A stretch of 8,711 bases of DNA from Chloroflexota bacterium (GCA_025924845.1 JAICHN010000215.1:1-8711); one strand, 5' to 3'; counted from the first letter of the stretch, positions 1 through 6,256 are shown. The notes: generated by a model from the letters alone, not told the origin. Numbers and translations: made by a program.

Positions 1-145
1 CCATGCACAGAAGATCGGCCGGCCCGCCCACCCGCCAGGTGGTGTGTGGCGCCAACGGAGCATCGGCGCGGAGAGCGTCCAGCCCGGGCATGCCGGTCAG
101 GCGCTCGATTAGGGCGGCGGACACCGATGGCCTCCATCTACCCAT
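1..145 (-). CDS. murB: UDP-N-acetylmuramate dehydrogenase MurB, N-terminal fragment cut by the window edge
   Basis: MurB is the cytoplasmic FAD enzyme that reduces UDP-GlcNAc-enolpyruvate with NADPH to UDP-MurNAc. Only 48 codons are present, because the gene runs off the left edge. Residues 30-46 read PLAPHTTWRVGGPADLL, the hallmark start of the MurB FAD-binding domain (usual form LA-x-HTT-F/W-x-x-GG-x-A). The ATG at 145-143 overlaps the last 8 nt of murC (ATGGGTAG), so translation is probably coupled. A strong purine-rich Shine-Dalgarno, GGGAGGGG on the minus strand at 159-152, lies 6 nt upstream and fixes this start. The product is not an annotation of the long plus-strand reading frame over the same bases, which has no family features. 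Confidence 0.9.
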   Translation of the reverse strand, partial: MGRWRPSVSAALIERLTGMPGLDALRADAPLAPHTTWRVGGPADLLCM

Positions 146-1622
146 GCCTATCCCCTCCCAACTCGTCCAGTAGGCGTGGCCCTAGCTCGGTGATCGAGCC
201 GGCGCCCAGAGTGAGCACGATGTCGCCGGGACGGAGGCGCGGGGCGAGCGCGCCGGGAATGGCCGCCAGATCGGGGAGGTAGGTGGCGGGCGGCGCGGCG
301 GCGCGGGCGCCGATGGCCTCCACGAGAAGCGCGGCATCCATGCCCAGAGTGTCGGTTTCGCGCGCGGCATAGATCGCCGTGACGATCAGTTCATCGGCGG
401 TGTCGAAGGCGCCGACGAACTGGTCGAAGAGGAGCGCGGTGCGGCTGTAGGTGTGGGGCTGAAAGACGGCGATCAGCCGCCGCTTGGCATAGCGGGCGCG
501 CGCCGCGTCCAGGGTGGCGCGCACCTCGGTGGGATGGTGGGCGTAATCATCGATCACCAGCACGCCGCCGGCCTCACCCACTGGTTGGAAGCGCCGTCCG
601 GTCCCCCGAAAGCGGCGCAGCGCCTCGGCCGCCGTCTCGGGCGGTACCCCGGCCTGGTTGGCGGCGGCGATTGCCTGCACGGCGTTGCCGACGTTATGCA
701 GTCCACTGAGGGACAGGGTTATCGGGCATGAATCTCCTCCTGGGTAGTGGAGGGTGAAGCGGCTGCCCTGGGCATCCTGGACGAGGTCGGCGGCGCGCCA
801 GGCGTTGTCGAGGGGCCGGAGGCGTTCGAGGACCGGCTCCGTCCGCGATCCCGTAACATCTTGAGATAACACCAGGCAATCAACCATTTCCCGCCCCGGG
901 TCGGCGGCGAGGGCGCGCAGGAAGGGATCGGCCAGGTTGCGGACCAGGGCGCCGCCGGGCCGGATCAGGGCGATGAATTGGCGGAATGCCTCGTGCATCG
1001 CTTCGAGCGTACCGTAGTATTCGAGGTGATCGGGCTCAACGTTGGTGATCAGCGCCGTTTCGGGCCGCAGCTGGAGGAAGCTACGGTCGTATTCATCGGC
1101 CTCCACCACGGCCCACTCGCCCTGATCGGCGGCGGCGCTCGCCTCTAGATCCAGCACCTCGCCGCCCACCACGAAGGTGGGATGCAACCCGGCGCGGGTG
1201 AGGATGACGGCCAGCATGGCGCTGGTGGTCGTCTTGCCGTGCGTGCCCGCCACGGCGATCACCCGTCGATCGCCGAGCAGCAAGCCCAGGGCTTCGGCCC
1301 GTTTGACCACGGGGATGCGGGCGGCGCGGGCCGCGGCAAGCTCGGGATTGTGGTCGCGTATGGCGGCGGAGATGATCACCAACTCGGTCCCCTTGATCTG
1401 GGCCGGGTCGTGCCCTTGAAGGAACGTCATTCCTCCGCCGATCAGGCGCTCTACCTGAGTGGACGTCTGCCGGTCGGAGCCGCTCAACGCGCAGCCGCGG
1501 ACGAGGAGCAGCGCGGCGAGGGCGTTCATGCCGGCGCCGGCCACGCCAATCAGGTGGACACGCCCACCTGGGCGTAGAGCGCGTTCGATCCGCTCGTTCA
1601 GTGGTTTAGGGTGTTCAGTCAC
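138..1622 (-). CDS. murC: UDP-N-acetylmuramate--L-alanine ligase MurC
   Basis: MurC is the cytoplasmic ATP-dependent ligase that adds L-Ala to UDP-MurNAc, the first step of stem-peptide assembly. It has 494 residues, a normal length. The visible motifs are the N-terminal nucleotide fold HLIGVAGAGM (23-32), the ATP loop AGTHGKTTT (125-133), EADEYDRSF (174-182), TNVEPDHLEYY (193-203), HNVGN (309-313) and DDYAHHPTE (358-366). Together these separate MurC from MurD, MurE and MurF. The start is GTG at 1622-1620. It has only a weak AGG upstream, and the same frame stays open about 125 nt further back without an ATG, GTG or TTG. The stop TGA of a nine-residue mini-frame overlaps the GTG. murC is separated from murG by a structured 232-nt gap and overlaps murB by 8 nt. 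Confidence 0.95.
   Translation of the reverse strand: MTEHPKPLNERIERALRPGGRVHLIGVAGAGMNALAALLLVRGCALSGSDRQTSTQVERLIGGGMTFLQGHDPAQIKGTELVIISAAIRDHNPELAAARAARIPVVKRAEALGLLLGDRRVIAVAGTHGKTTTSAMLAVILTRAGLHPTFVVGGEVLDLEASAAADQGEWAVVEADEYDRSFLQLRPETALITNVEPDHLEYYGTLEAMHEAFRQFIALIRPGGALVRNLADPFLRALAADPGREMVDCLVLSQDVTGSRTEPVLERLRPLDNAWRAADLVQDAQGSRFTLHYPGGDSCPITLSLSGLHNVGNAVQAIAAANQAGVPPETAAEALRRFRGTGRRFQPVGEAGGVLVIDDYAHHPTEVRATLDAARARYAKRRLIAVFQPHTYSRTALLFDQFVGAFDTADELIVTAIYAARETDTLGMDAALLVEAIGARAAAPPATYLPDLAAIPGALAPRLRPGDIVLTLGAGSITELGPRLLDELGGDRHG
152..159 (-). promoter_or_regulatory. Ribosome binding site of murB inside murC
   Basis: GGGAGGGG on the minus strand, inside the last codons of murC and 6 nt before the murB ATG. 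It is one of the strongest Shine-Dalgarno matches in the window and decides the murB start. Confidence 0.7.
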
Positions 1623-1675
1623 AGGGCGCCTAGGTGAGATGCCTTCATGGCTAATAACTTCGCCGGGTGGGGCCT

Positions 1676-1840
1676 CCGGCCGCGGCCGGTTGGTAGGGAT
1701 GGGGGCGGCTGCGGCCGGTTGTCGCCTGATTGCAGGATAGGTGCGGCGCTATCGCATTGCCATGGGAGGATTCGCTCCAGAGCGGTACCTTGCCCATCCG
1801 GCCGCAGCCGTTTCGTTCCTACCAGGGGACCGCAGTCCCC
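1676..1840 (-). ncRNA. Candidate cis-acting structured RNA between murG and murC
   Basis: Read on the minus strand (the operon transcript), this gap folds well by eye. First comes GGGGAC-UGCG-GUCCCC (1840-1825), a 6-bp hairpin with a UNCG-type loop. Then CGGCTGCGGCCGG (1810-1798) pairs perfectly over 13 bp with CCGGCCGCAGCCG (1718-1706). That stem encloses three hairpins: ATGGG/CCCAT (1797-1793 with 1766-1762, containing CGCT-CTGG-AGCG), GCG-ATAG-CGC (1755-1746) and CCTG-CAAT-CAGG (1736-1725). Downstream, the perfect palindrome CCGGCCGCGGCCGG (1689-1676) can pair with the arms of the 13-bp stem instead, so two exclusive folds exist. No U-run follows, so a simple terminator is unlikely. I recognise no known riboswitch family. 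A regulatory role on murC and murB is inference. Confidence 0.45.
1682..1721. repeat. Short direct repeat GCGGCCGGTTG, two copies
   Basis: The 11-mer GCGGCCGGTTG occurs at 1682-1692 and 1711-1721, 29 nt apart. The second copy is part of the 3' arm of the 13-bp stem. The first is part of the downstream palindrome. On the transcript both read CAACCGGCCGC and offer the same 8-nt CCGGCCGC to the upstream arm, which is why the folds compete. Confidence 0.7.
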
Positions 1841-1854
1841 GGGTTCCGTCCCTT

Positions 1855-2991
1855 TCACAGCCTCCCCACCCCCGCCACGCGACGCACCACGCCGGCGATC
1901 GCCGCCGCCGCGTCGGGCTTGGCCAGGGCGCGCATGGCCTCGGCCATCCTGGCGCGCTTCGGATGATCGCGCAGGAGGGCGAGGGCGCCCGCGCGGAGAA
2001 GATCGGCGGTCAGATCGCCGTTGGCGATGGTCGTCGCCGCGCCCTGCTCCTCCAGGTACCGGGCGTTGACGGCCTGGCCGGCGAATGGGCCGGGCACCAT
2101 GATGGCGGGGATACCGGCCAGGGGCAGCTCGGCGAGCGGCGCGGCGCCCGCCCTGCAGATCGCCAGGTCGGCCGCCGCGAGGACGTCGGCCATCTCGGCG
2201 GCGGGCAGGTAGTCGAAGAGGCGGTAGCGCCCGCGCAACGCGGCGGGAAGGGCGGCGTAGCGCGCTTCCAGGTCGGCCAGGTCGGCCTGGCCGCATACGT
2301 GGAGCACCTGGGTGGCCAGCAGGAGATCGGGCAGCGTGCCCGCCAGGGCTTCGTTGATGCTATGCGAGCCCTGGCTGCCGCCGAAGACGGTCAGCACGGG
2401 CAGGGTGGGATCGAGGGCAAGGCCGGCGCGGGCGCGCTCCCGATCCATGTGCAGGAACGGCTCACGCACCGGATAGCCGGTGAGGGTGGTTCGCTCGGCG
2501 GGCAGACGATCGAGGGCGGGCGGAAAGGACGCGGTAACGGCCGCGGCAACGCGGGCGGCGGCCATGTTGACCCAGCCCTGGTCAATCTCCACGGTGAGCA
2601 CCACAAGGGGGATGCGGGCAGCCAGGCAGGCTGCCGCCACCGGCGCGCTGACATAGCCGCCGGAGATCAGGGCTACGTTGGGGCGGAAGGCGCGGATCAG
2701 CTTCAGGGCATGGGCCGTGCCGGCGGCAAGGCGGGCCGCGTTGGGCACGGCGCGCAGCCCCATCCCCCGGAGACCGGCGGCGGGGATCTCCGCGAATGGG
2801 AGACCGGCTTCCTCTACCAAGCGGCGGTCCAGCGGTTGAGGGCCGCCGATGTAGAGGAAACGCGGCGGCTCAGGTTCGGCGTCGTTCTCGCCAGGTAGTC
2901 CCTGGCCGGCGGTCAGGCTCCGGGCGACGGCCAGGCATGGGTAGATGTGGCCTCCGGTTCCGCCACCAGAGATAAGTACCCGTAAGGTCAC
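1855..2991 (-). CDS. murG: UDP-GlcNAc:lipid I N-acetylglucosaminyltransferase MurG, divergent form
   Basis: MurG is the GT28 enzyme on the inner face of the membrane that adds GlcNAc to lipid I, giving lipid II. The chosen start is GTG at 2991-2989, giving 378 residues, because GGAGG sits 6 nt upstream. An in-frame ATG at 3030 would add 13 residues but has no better signal. Visible motifs are the donor-fold loop GGGTGGH (9-15), GGYVSAP (111-117), GGSQGSHSIN (204-213) and RAGAAPLAEL (280-289). Two usual motifs are changed. The HEQN acceptor segment reads TVEIDQGWVN (133-142). The sugar-binding loop before the conserved NA reads PGPFAGQAVNA, about three residues shorter than the common form. 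This looks like a lineage variant rather than decay, as the fold motifs are intact. The first 122 nt overlap the tail of ftsW. Confidence 0.9.
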   Translation of the reverse strand: MTLRVLISGGGTGGHIYPCLAVARSLTAGQGLPGENDAEPEPPRFLYIGGPQPLDRRLVEEAGLPFAEIPAAGLRGMGLRAVPNAARLAAGTAHALKLIRAFRPNVALISGGYVSAPVAAACLAARIPLVVLTVEIDQGWVNMAAARVAAAVTASFPPALDRLPAERTTLTGYPVREPFLHMDRERARAGLALDPTLPVLTVFGGSQGSHSINEALAGTLPDLLLATQVLHVCGQADLADLEARYAALPAALRGRYRLFDYLPAAEMADVLAAADLAICRAGAAPLAELPLAGIPAIMVPGPFAGQAVNARYLEEQGAATTIANGDLTADLLRAGALALLRDHPKRARMAEAMRALAKPDAAAAIAGVVRRVAGVGRL

Positions 2992-4471
2992 TGCGTTCCT
3001 CCGGCACCGGCTCGAGATGCCGGGACACATTCAACAGGATGCCCACGGCCAGTAAGTTTACCACTAATGAACTACCGCCAAAGCTGATGAACGGCAGCGG
3101 TACCCCGGTGAAGGGGATGATATTGGTTACCGAGAGCATATTCAACAGGGCCTGGAAGACCAGATACGAGGTGATCCCCGCCGCCAGCAATTTGCCGAAG
3201 AGATCCTGGGCCAGGATGCTGATCCGGATCCCGCGGTAGGCGAAGTAGGCGAAGATCGCGATCAGCACCAGGGCCCCGATCAGCCCGGTCTCTTCGCCGA
3301 TCGTCGCGAAGATGGTATCGGTTTGGGGGGCGGGAATGGAATCCTTGAGCTGCCCGTTGCCCAGGCCGACTCCGGTCAGCCCGCCGTTCCAGAAGGCCAG
3401 CAGCGCTCGGGAGATCTGGTAACCGCCCGCTTGCTGATTGGCGAACGGCTGATGCCAGATGTCGATCCGTTGCTGCCAGTAGCCGCCTTTATGGGCGACG
3501 AAGTAGGCGACGGGAATGAAGAGGGCGGCCAGGGCCAGCAAGTGGCGGAGCCGCGCCCCCGAGACGAAGAACATGCCGAGGATGGCGGCGCTGACCACTG
3601 TTGCCGTGCCCAGGTCCGGCTGCTGGAAAATCAGCAGGGTGACAAAACCCAGCATGATCGCGAAGGGCAGTAAGCCCTTGACCGAATGGCGGATATCGTC
3701 TTCCTTGCTGGAGAGCCAGTGCGCCGCGTAGATCGTGAGGGCCAGCTTCCCGATCTCGCTTGGCTGGATGCTGATCCCGTGAAACTGTACCCAGCGGGCA
3801 GCGCCATTGGCGGAGTGGCCAAACTGCGGCACGTGGATCAGCAGCAGCAAGCCGGTGGTGATTGCCATGCCCAGCATGGTGTATTTGCGCAGTTGCCGGA
3901 AATCAAACAGGGTCCCCACGACCAGGGCGATCGTGCCCAGGCCCAACCAGCTAATCTGCCGAGTCAGATAGTAGTTCACGTTCCCCTGGGTACTGGGATC
4001 GCCGATGCCGGCATAGCTCTGGTACATGCTGGCGCTGTAAATGAATACGGTGCCGATCACCAACAAGCACACCACGGTGGAGAGGAGATACATATCAACC
4101 CGGGGCAGAGCAAGCGCCGCCGGAGCGGCTATCGACTCTCCGACCGGTCGCGTGGCGGGCACGGGCGCCGTCTCGCCGCCCCCTTCGACGCCCACTCGCG
4201 TGGCCATCACCGCCTCGGTTGAGCCGCGGAGAAGGCCGGCGCGGGGCGGGCGCAAGGGAAGGACGCGGCGGGTGCGGGTAGGAGCCAGTAGGCCGCGTAC
4301 CATGGGCAGGCCGGTGCGAGGGGCGCGCGGCGTTGGGGCGGTGTTGCGTGCCGCGTCGGCGCTGGATCGCGTCGCCTGGACCGCGCTGCCGCCCACGCTG
4401 TTCCGCCGCGCCGCCACGGGCATGGGCGGGCGGCGCGTGACCATGCTGCCGCTCCGTTTATTGGTCGCCAT
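2870..4471 (-). CDS. ftsW: SEDS-family septal peptidoglycan polymerase FtsW with long N-terminal extension
   Basis: FtsW polymerises lipid II into glycan strands at the septum together with a class B PBP. The family signatures are NGAARWV (222-228), QQPDLGTA (283-290), GYQISRALLAF (350-360), ATIGEETGLIG (389-399) and VPLPFISFGGSS (457-468), with membrane segments from about residue 127 to 484. The start ATG at 4471 has GAGGG 5 nt upstream and overlaps murD by 14 nt. At 533 residues the protein is long. Residues 1-124 form an Arg/Ala/Pro/Thr-rich basic cytoplasmic extension. Residues 494-533 are a basic tail read out of frame through the start of murG. The catalytic Asp of SEDS enzymes (D297 in E. 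coli FtsW, six residues before the Tyr of GYQ) aligns with Asn345. FtsW, not RodA, is the call because of the murD-murG context. Confidence 0.92.
   Translation of the reverse strand: MATNKRSGSMVTRRPPMPVAARRNSVGGSAVQATRSSADAARNTAPTPRAPRTGLPMVRGLLAPTRTRRVLPLRPPRAGLLRGSTEAVMATRVGVEGGGETAPVPATRPVGESIAAPAALALPRVDMYLLSTVVCLLVIGTVFIYSASMYQSYAGIGDPSTQGNVNYYLTRQISWLGLGTIALVVGTLFDFRQLRKYTMLGMAITTGLLLLIHVPQFGHSANGAARWVQFHGISIQPSEIGKLALTIYAAHWLSSKEDDIRHSVKGLLPFAIMLGFVTLLIFQQPDLGTATVVSAAILGMFFVSGARLRHLLALAALFIPVAYFVAHKGGYWQQRIDIWHQPFANQQAGGYQISRALLAFWNGGLTGVGLGNGQLKDSIPAPQTDTIFATIGEETGLIGALVLIAIFAYFAYRGIRISILAQDLFGKLLAAGITSYLVFQALLNMLSVTNIIPFTGVPLPFISFGGSSLVVNLLAVGILLNVSRHLEPVPEERSDLTGTYLWWRNRRPHLPMPGRRPEPDRRPGTTWRERRRT
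2998..3002 (-). promoter_or_regulatory. Ribosome binding site of murG inside ftsW
   Basis: GGAGG on the minus strand, 6 nt before the GTG at 2991. It favours this start over the ATG at 3030 and lies within the reading frame of the FtsW C-terminal tail. Confidence 0.65.
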
Positions 4472-5831
4472 GAAGGCCCTCGACCAGTCGGCGGAAGCAT
4501 CGACCGCGTTCCTCGAAGTCGCGGAATTGATCGTAGCTGGCGCAACCGGGCGAGAGCAGTACCGCGTCTCCCGTTTGAGCCCGGGTCCATGCCGCCTGGA
4601 CGGCCCGTTCCAGATCGCCGCAGCGAACCACGGCGTCCGCGGTCAGCAGCCCGGCGGGCGCCGCCTCAATCGCCTCGGCCAGCCGCGCCGCGATCAGATC
4701 CTCGGCCTCGCCCAGTACCAGTACGGCACGGCAGCGCCTTACCGCCTCACGGCAGAGATCCTCCCAGGGCAGCGCCTTGTCGTGCCCGCCCAGAATCAGT
4801 AGGGCGGGACCGGGAACCGCGGCCAGGGCGGCGCGGGCCCGGTCGGGTGACGTGGCAATGGAATCGTTGTAGTACGCCACCCCATTCAGGGTACGCACCA
4901 ACTCCAGGCGGTGCGGCACGCCGGTAAAGGCGCGGATAGCCTCGCGCATGGCCCGAATCGGGACGCCGGCCGCGTCCGCGGCGGCGCAGGCCGCCAGCAC
5001 GTTGGCCACGTTGTGGGCGCCCGGCACGCGCAGATCCCGGCGCGCGCATACCGGTTCGCTGCGTCCGGCGCGGCGGATCGCCGGCATATCTCCCTCCAGA
5101 GCCGCGCCGTCCGGGGGCGCGGAAACCAGGCTAAAGTATACCACGCGTCCGCCGGCGGTCTGGGCAAAAAGGGGAGCGTAGGGATCCTCGGCATGAAGGA
5201 CGGCACAATCATCGGCGCCTTGATACTGGACGATATGGAGCTTGGCGGCGGCGTATTCCTCCATAGTGTGATGGCGATCCAGGTGGTTCGGGGTGAGATT
5301 GGTGACCACGGCGATACGCGGACTCGCCTGAAGCCATTCCAGCTGGAAACTGCTCATTTCCAGGACCACCCAATCGGGCGGACCCATCATTTCCGTCTCG
5401 TTCAGCAACGGCCGGCCGATATTCCCGCCCACGAATGTGGTGAGGCCGGCGGCCTCCAGCATGGCGCCCAGCAGGGTGGTGGTGGTGGTTTTGCCGTTGC
5501 TTCCCGTAATGCCGATGATCGAAGCGGGGCAGACGGCGAAGAACAGATCGGTGAGTGCGGAGATGGTGATGCCGCGTGCCTGGGCGTCGCGCACCACGGG
5601 CGCGTCTTTGGGCACGGCGGGATTGAGGTAGACGCTATCGAAGCCGGTGAGATCGGGATGATCGTTGCCCGCGATCAGCGTTCCACCCAGGGCGACCAGC
5701 GTGTCGGCGGCGGCGCCCAGGCGCGCGACATCCCCGCCGTCGGCCACGGTAACCGCCGTACCACGCTCAGCCAGGTAGCGGGCCAGGGCTAATCCTTCGC
5801 GCCCCAAGCCTACGATCAGCGCCCTGGTCAC
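4458..5831 (-). CDS. murD: UDP-N-acetylmuramoyl-L-alanine--D-glutamate ligase MurD
   Basis: MurD adds D-Glu to UDP-MurNAc-L-Ala in the cytoplasm. It has 457 residues, the usual size. The order of motifs is IVGLGREGLALARYL (6-20) in the UDP-binding domain, the ATP loop GITGSNGKTTTT (107-118), EMSSFQLE (158-165), NLTPNHLDRH (178-187), the likely carbamylated Lys197 in AAAKLHI, HNVANVLA (273-280), PHRLE (306-310), NDSIATSPD (322-330), GGHDKALPW (348-356) and SPGCASYDQF (427-436). SPGCASYDQF is typical of MurD. The familiar NDSKATN motif lacks its Lys here (Ile325). The start is GTG at 5831, with GAAAGG (5845-5840) 8 nt upstream. murD is the first gene of the minus-strand operon in this window. 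Its promoter must lie in the 110-nt divergent spacer or further upstream. Confidence 0.95.
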   Translation of the reverse strand: MTRALIVGLGREGLALARYLAERGTAVTVADGGDVARLGAAADTLVALGGTLIAGNDHPDLTGFDSVYLNPAVPKDAPVVRDAQARGITISALTDLFFAVCPASIIGITGSNGKTTTTTLLGAMLEAAGLTTFVGGNIGRPLLNETEMMGPPDWVVLEMSSFQLEWLQASPRIAVVTNLTPNHLDRHHTMEEYAAAKLHIVQYQGADDCAVLHAEDPYAPLFAQTAGGRVVYFSLVSAPPDGAALEGDMPAIRRAGRSEPVCARRDLRVPGAHNVANVLAACAAADAAGVPIRAMREAIRAFTGVPHRLELVRTLNGVAYYNDSIATSPDRARAALAAVPGPALLILGGHDKALPWEDLCREAVRRCRAVLVLGEAEDLIAARLAEAIEAAPAGLLTADAVVRCGDLERAVQAAWTRAQTGDAVLLSPGCASYDQFRDFEERGRCFRRLVEGLHGDQ

Positions 5832-5941
5832 TCTGCTCGCCTTTCACCAATGGAGGCGCGCGACCGGCGCCGCGATCCTCTCGGTAGTGTAGCGTAGGGG
5901 AGTATACTGATGTTGTAAGCGTTCCCGTGGAGGGGGAAGTA
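5832..5941. promoter_or_regulatory. Divergent spacer between murD and the toxin-antitoxin pair, with palindromic -10-like box
   Basis: AGTATACT at 5901-5908 is an 8-bp palindrome and presents TATACT, close to the sigma-70 -10 consensus, on both strands. No convincing -35 hexamer lies 16-18 bp upstream in either direction. It could be a promoter for the antitoxin gene, for murD, or for both, and it could double as the operator bound by the ribbon-helix-helix antitoxin. The pentad run just before it supports the operator idea. The Shine-Dalgarno sites of murD and the antitoxin lie at the two ends. Confidence 0.4.
5883..5902. repeat. Tandem pentads GGTAG-TGTAG-CGTAG-GGGAG
   Basis: Four consecutive 5-bp units, three ending in TAG and the last in GAG, abut the palindromic AGTATACT box. 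Half-turn spaced repeats of this kind suit cooperative binding by small dimeric repressors such as ribbon-helix-helix antitoxins. That role is inference. Confidence 0.4.
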
Positions 5942-6256
5942 GTGACTACATCGACAATCACAATCCAACTTCCTCGTGATCTAACCACCCAATATGATGT
6001 CTTGGCCCGGGCCACCGGACGCAGCCGCGAAACGCTGATTGGCGAGGCGCTGCATGAATATCTTGCGCGTGAGATGGAAGATGTGGCGCGGATCAGGCAA
6101 GCCGTCACTCAAGCGGATAATGACGAATTTGCTGCCGACGCGGAGATGGAAGCGCTTTTTACCGAATTTGGCGGTACTCCTGATGAGCGCGCCGCTCTCC
6201 GGGCAGAGATGGACGAATCGCTTCGCACGGCCTATGGCCTGCCTGCGTGCGAGTAA
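5942..6256 (+). CDS. Ribbon-helix-helix (CopG/ParD-like) antitoxin
   Basis: This is a 104-residue protein. The N-terminal STITIQLPRDL (4-14), then two predicted helices (about 12-24 and 28-41, with ATGRSRETLIGEALHEYL), form a standard ribbon-helix-helix DNA-binding fold. The C-terminal half is acidic (DNDEFAADAEMEALFTEFG), as expected for the toxin-binding part of a type II antitoxin. The start is GTG at 5942, with AGGGGG at 5931-5936 5 nt upstream; a GTG at 5927 would lie upstream of this signal. The stop overlaps the toxin start by 10 nt. The known pattern is that such antitoxins bind their own operator and the toxin. The region is visibly less GC-rich than the mur genes, which suggests horizontal acquisition. 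Confidence 0.8.
   Translation: MTTSTITIQLPRDLTTQYDVLARATGRSRETLIGEALHEYLAREMEDVARIRQAVTQADNDEFAADAEMEALFTEFGGTPDERAALRAEMDESLRTAYGLPACE

Noticed and set aside
1676..1840. RNase P RNA, tmRNA, SRP RNA, or a TPP, cobalamin or c-di-AMP riboswitch in the gap
   Set aside because: I looked for their conserved core strings on both strands and found none.
1825..1840. Intrinsic terminator after murG
   Set aside because: The hairpin is strong but is not followed by a U-run, and the operon continues into murC and murB.
1762..1857. T-box riboswitch in the murG-murC gap (GGGCAAGGTACCGC and AGGGACGGAACC resemble the T-box core)
   Set aside because: Neither match keeps the UGGN that pairs with the tRNA CCA end in the right register. 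There is also no visible stem I or specifier loop, because that region would fall inside murG.
1619..2296. Minus-strand open frame of 225 codons across the murG end and the intergenic gap
   Set aside because: Its first part is an out-of-frame reading of murG and is a low-complexity Arg/Gly/Pro sequence with no recognisable domain.
1741..2898. Plus-strand open frame of 385 codons opposite murG
   Set aside because: It is Gly/Gln/Arg-rich with no family features, lies fully antisense to a clear murG, and is what high GC content produces by chance.
2989..3030. MurG start at ATG 3030
   Set aside because: It adds 13 residues not typical of MurG, and the GGAGG placed 6 nt before the GTG at 2991 fits far better.
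4911..5792. Plus-strand open frame of 293 codons opposite murD
   Set aside because: It is an antisense shadow of a well-conserved murD, with no Shine-Dalgarno and no family motif.
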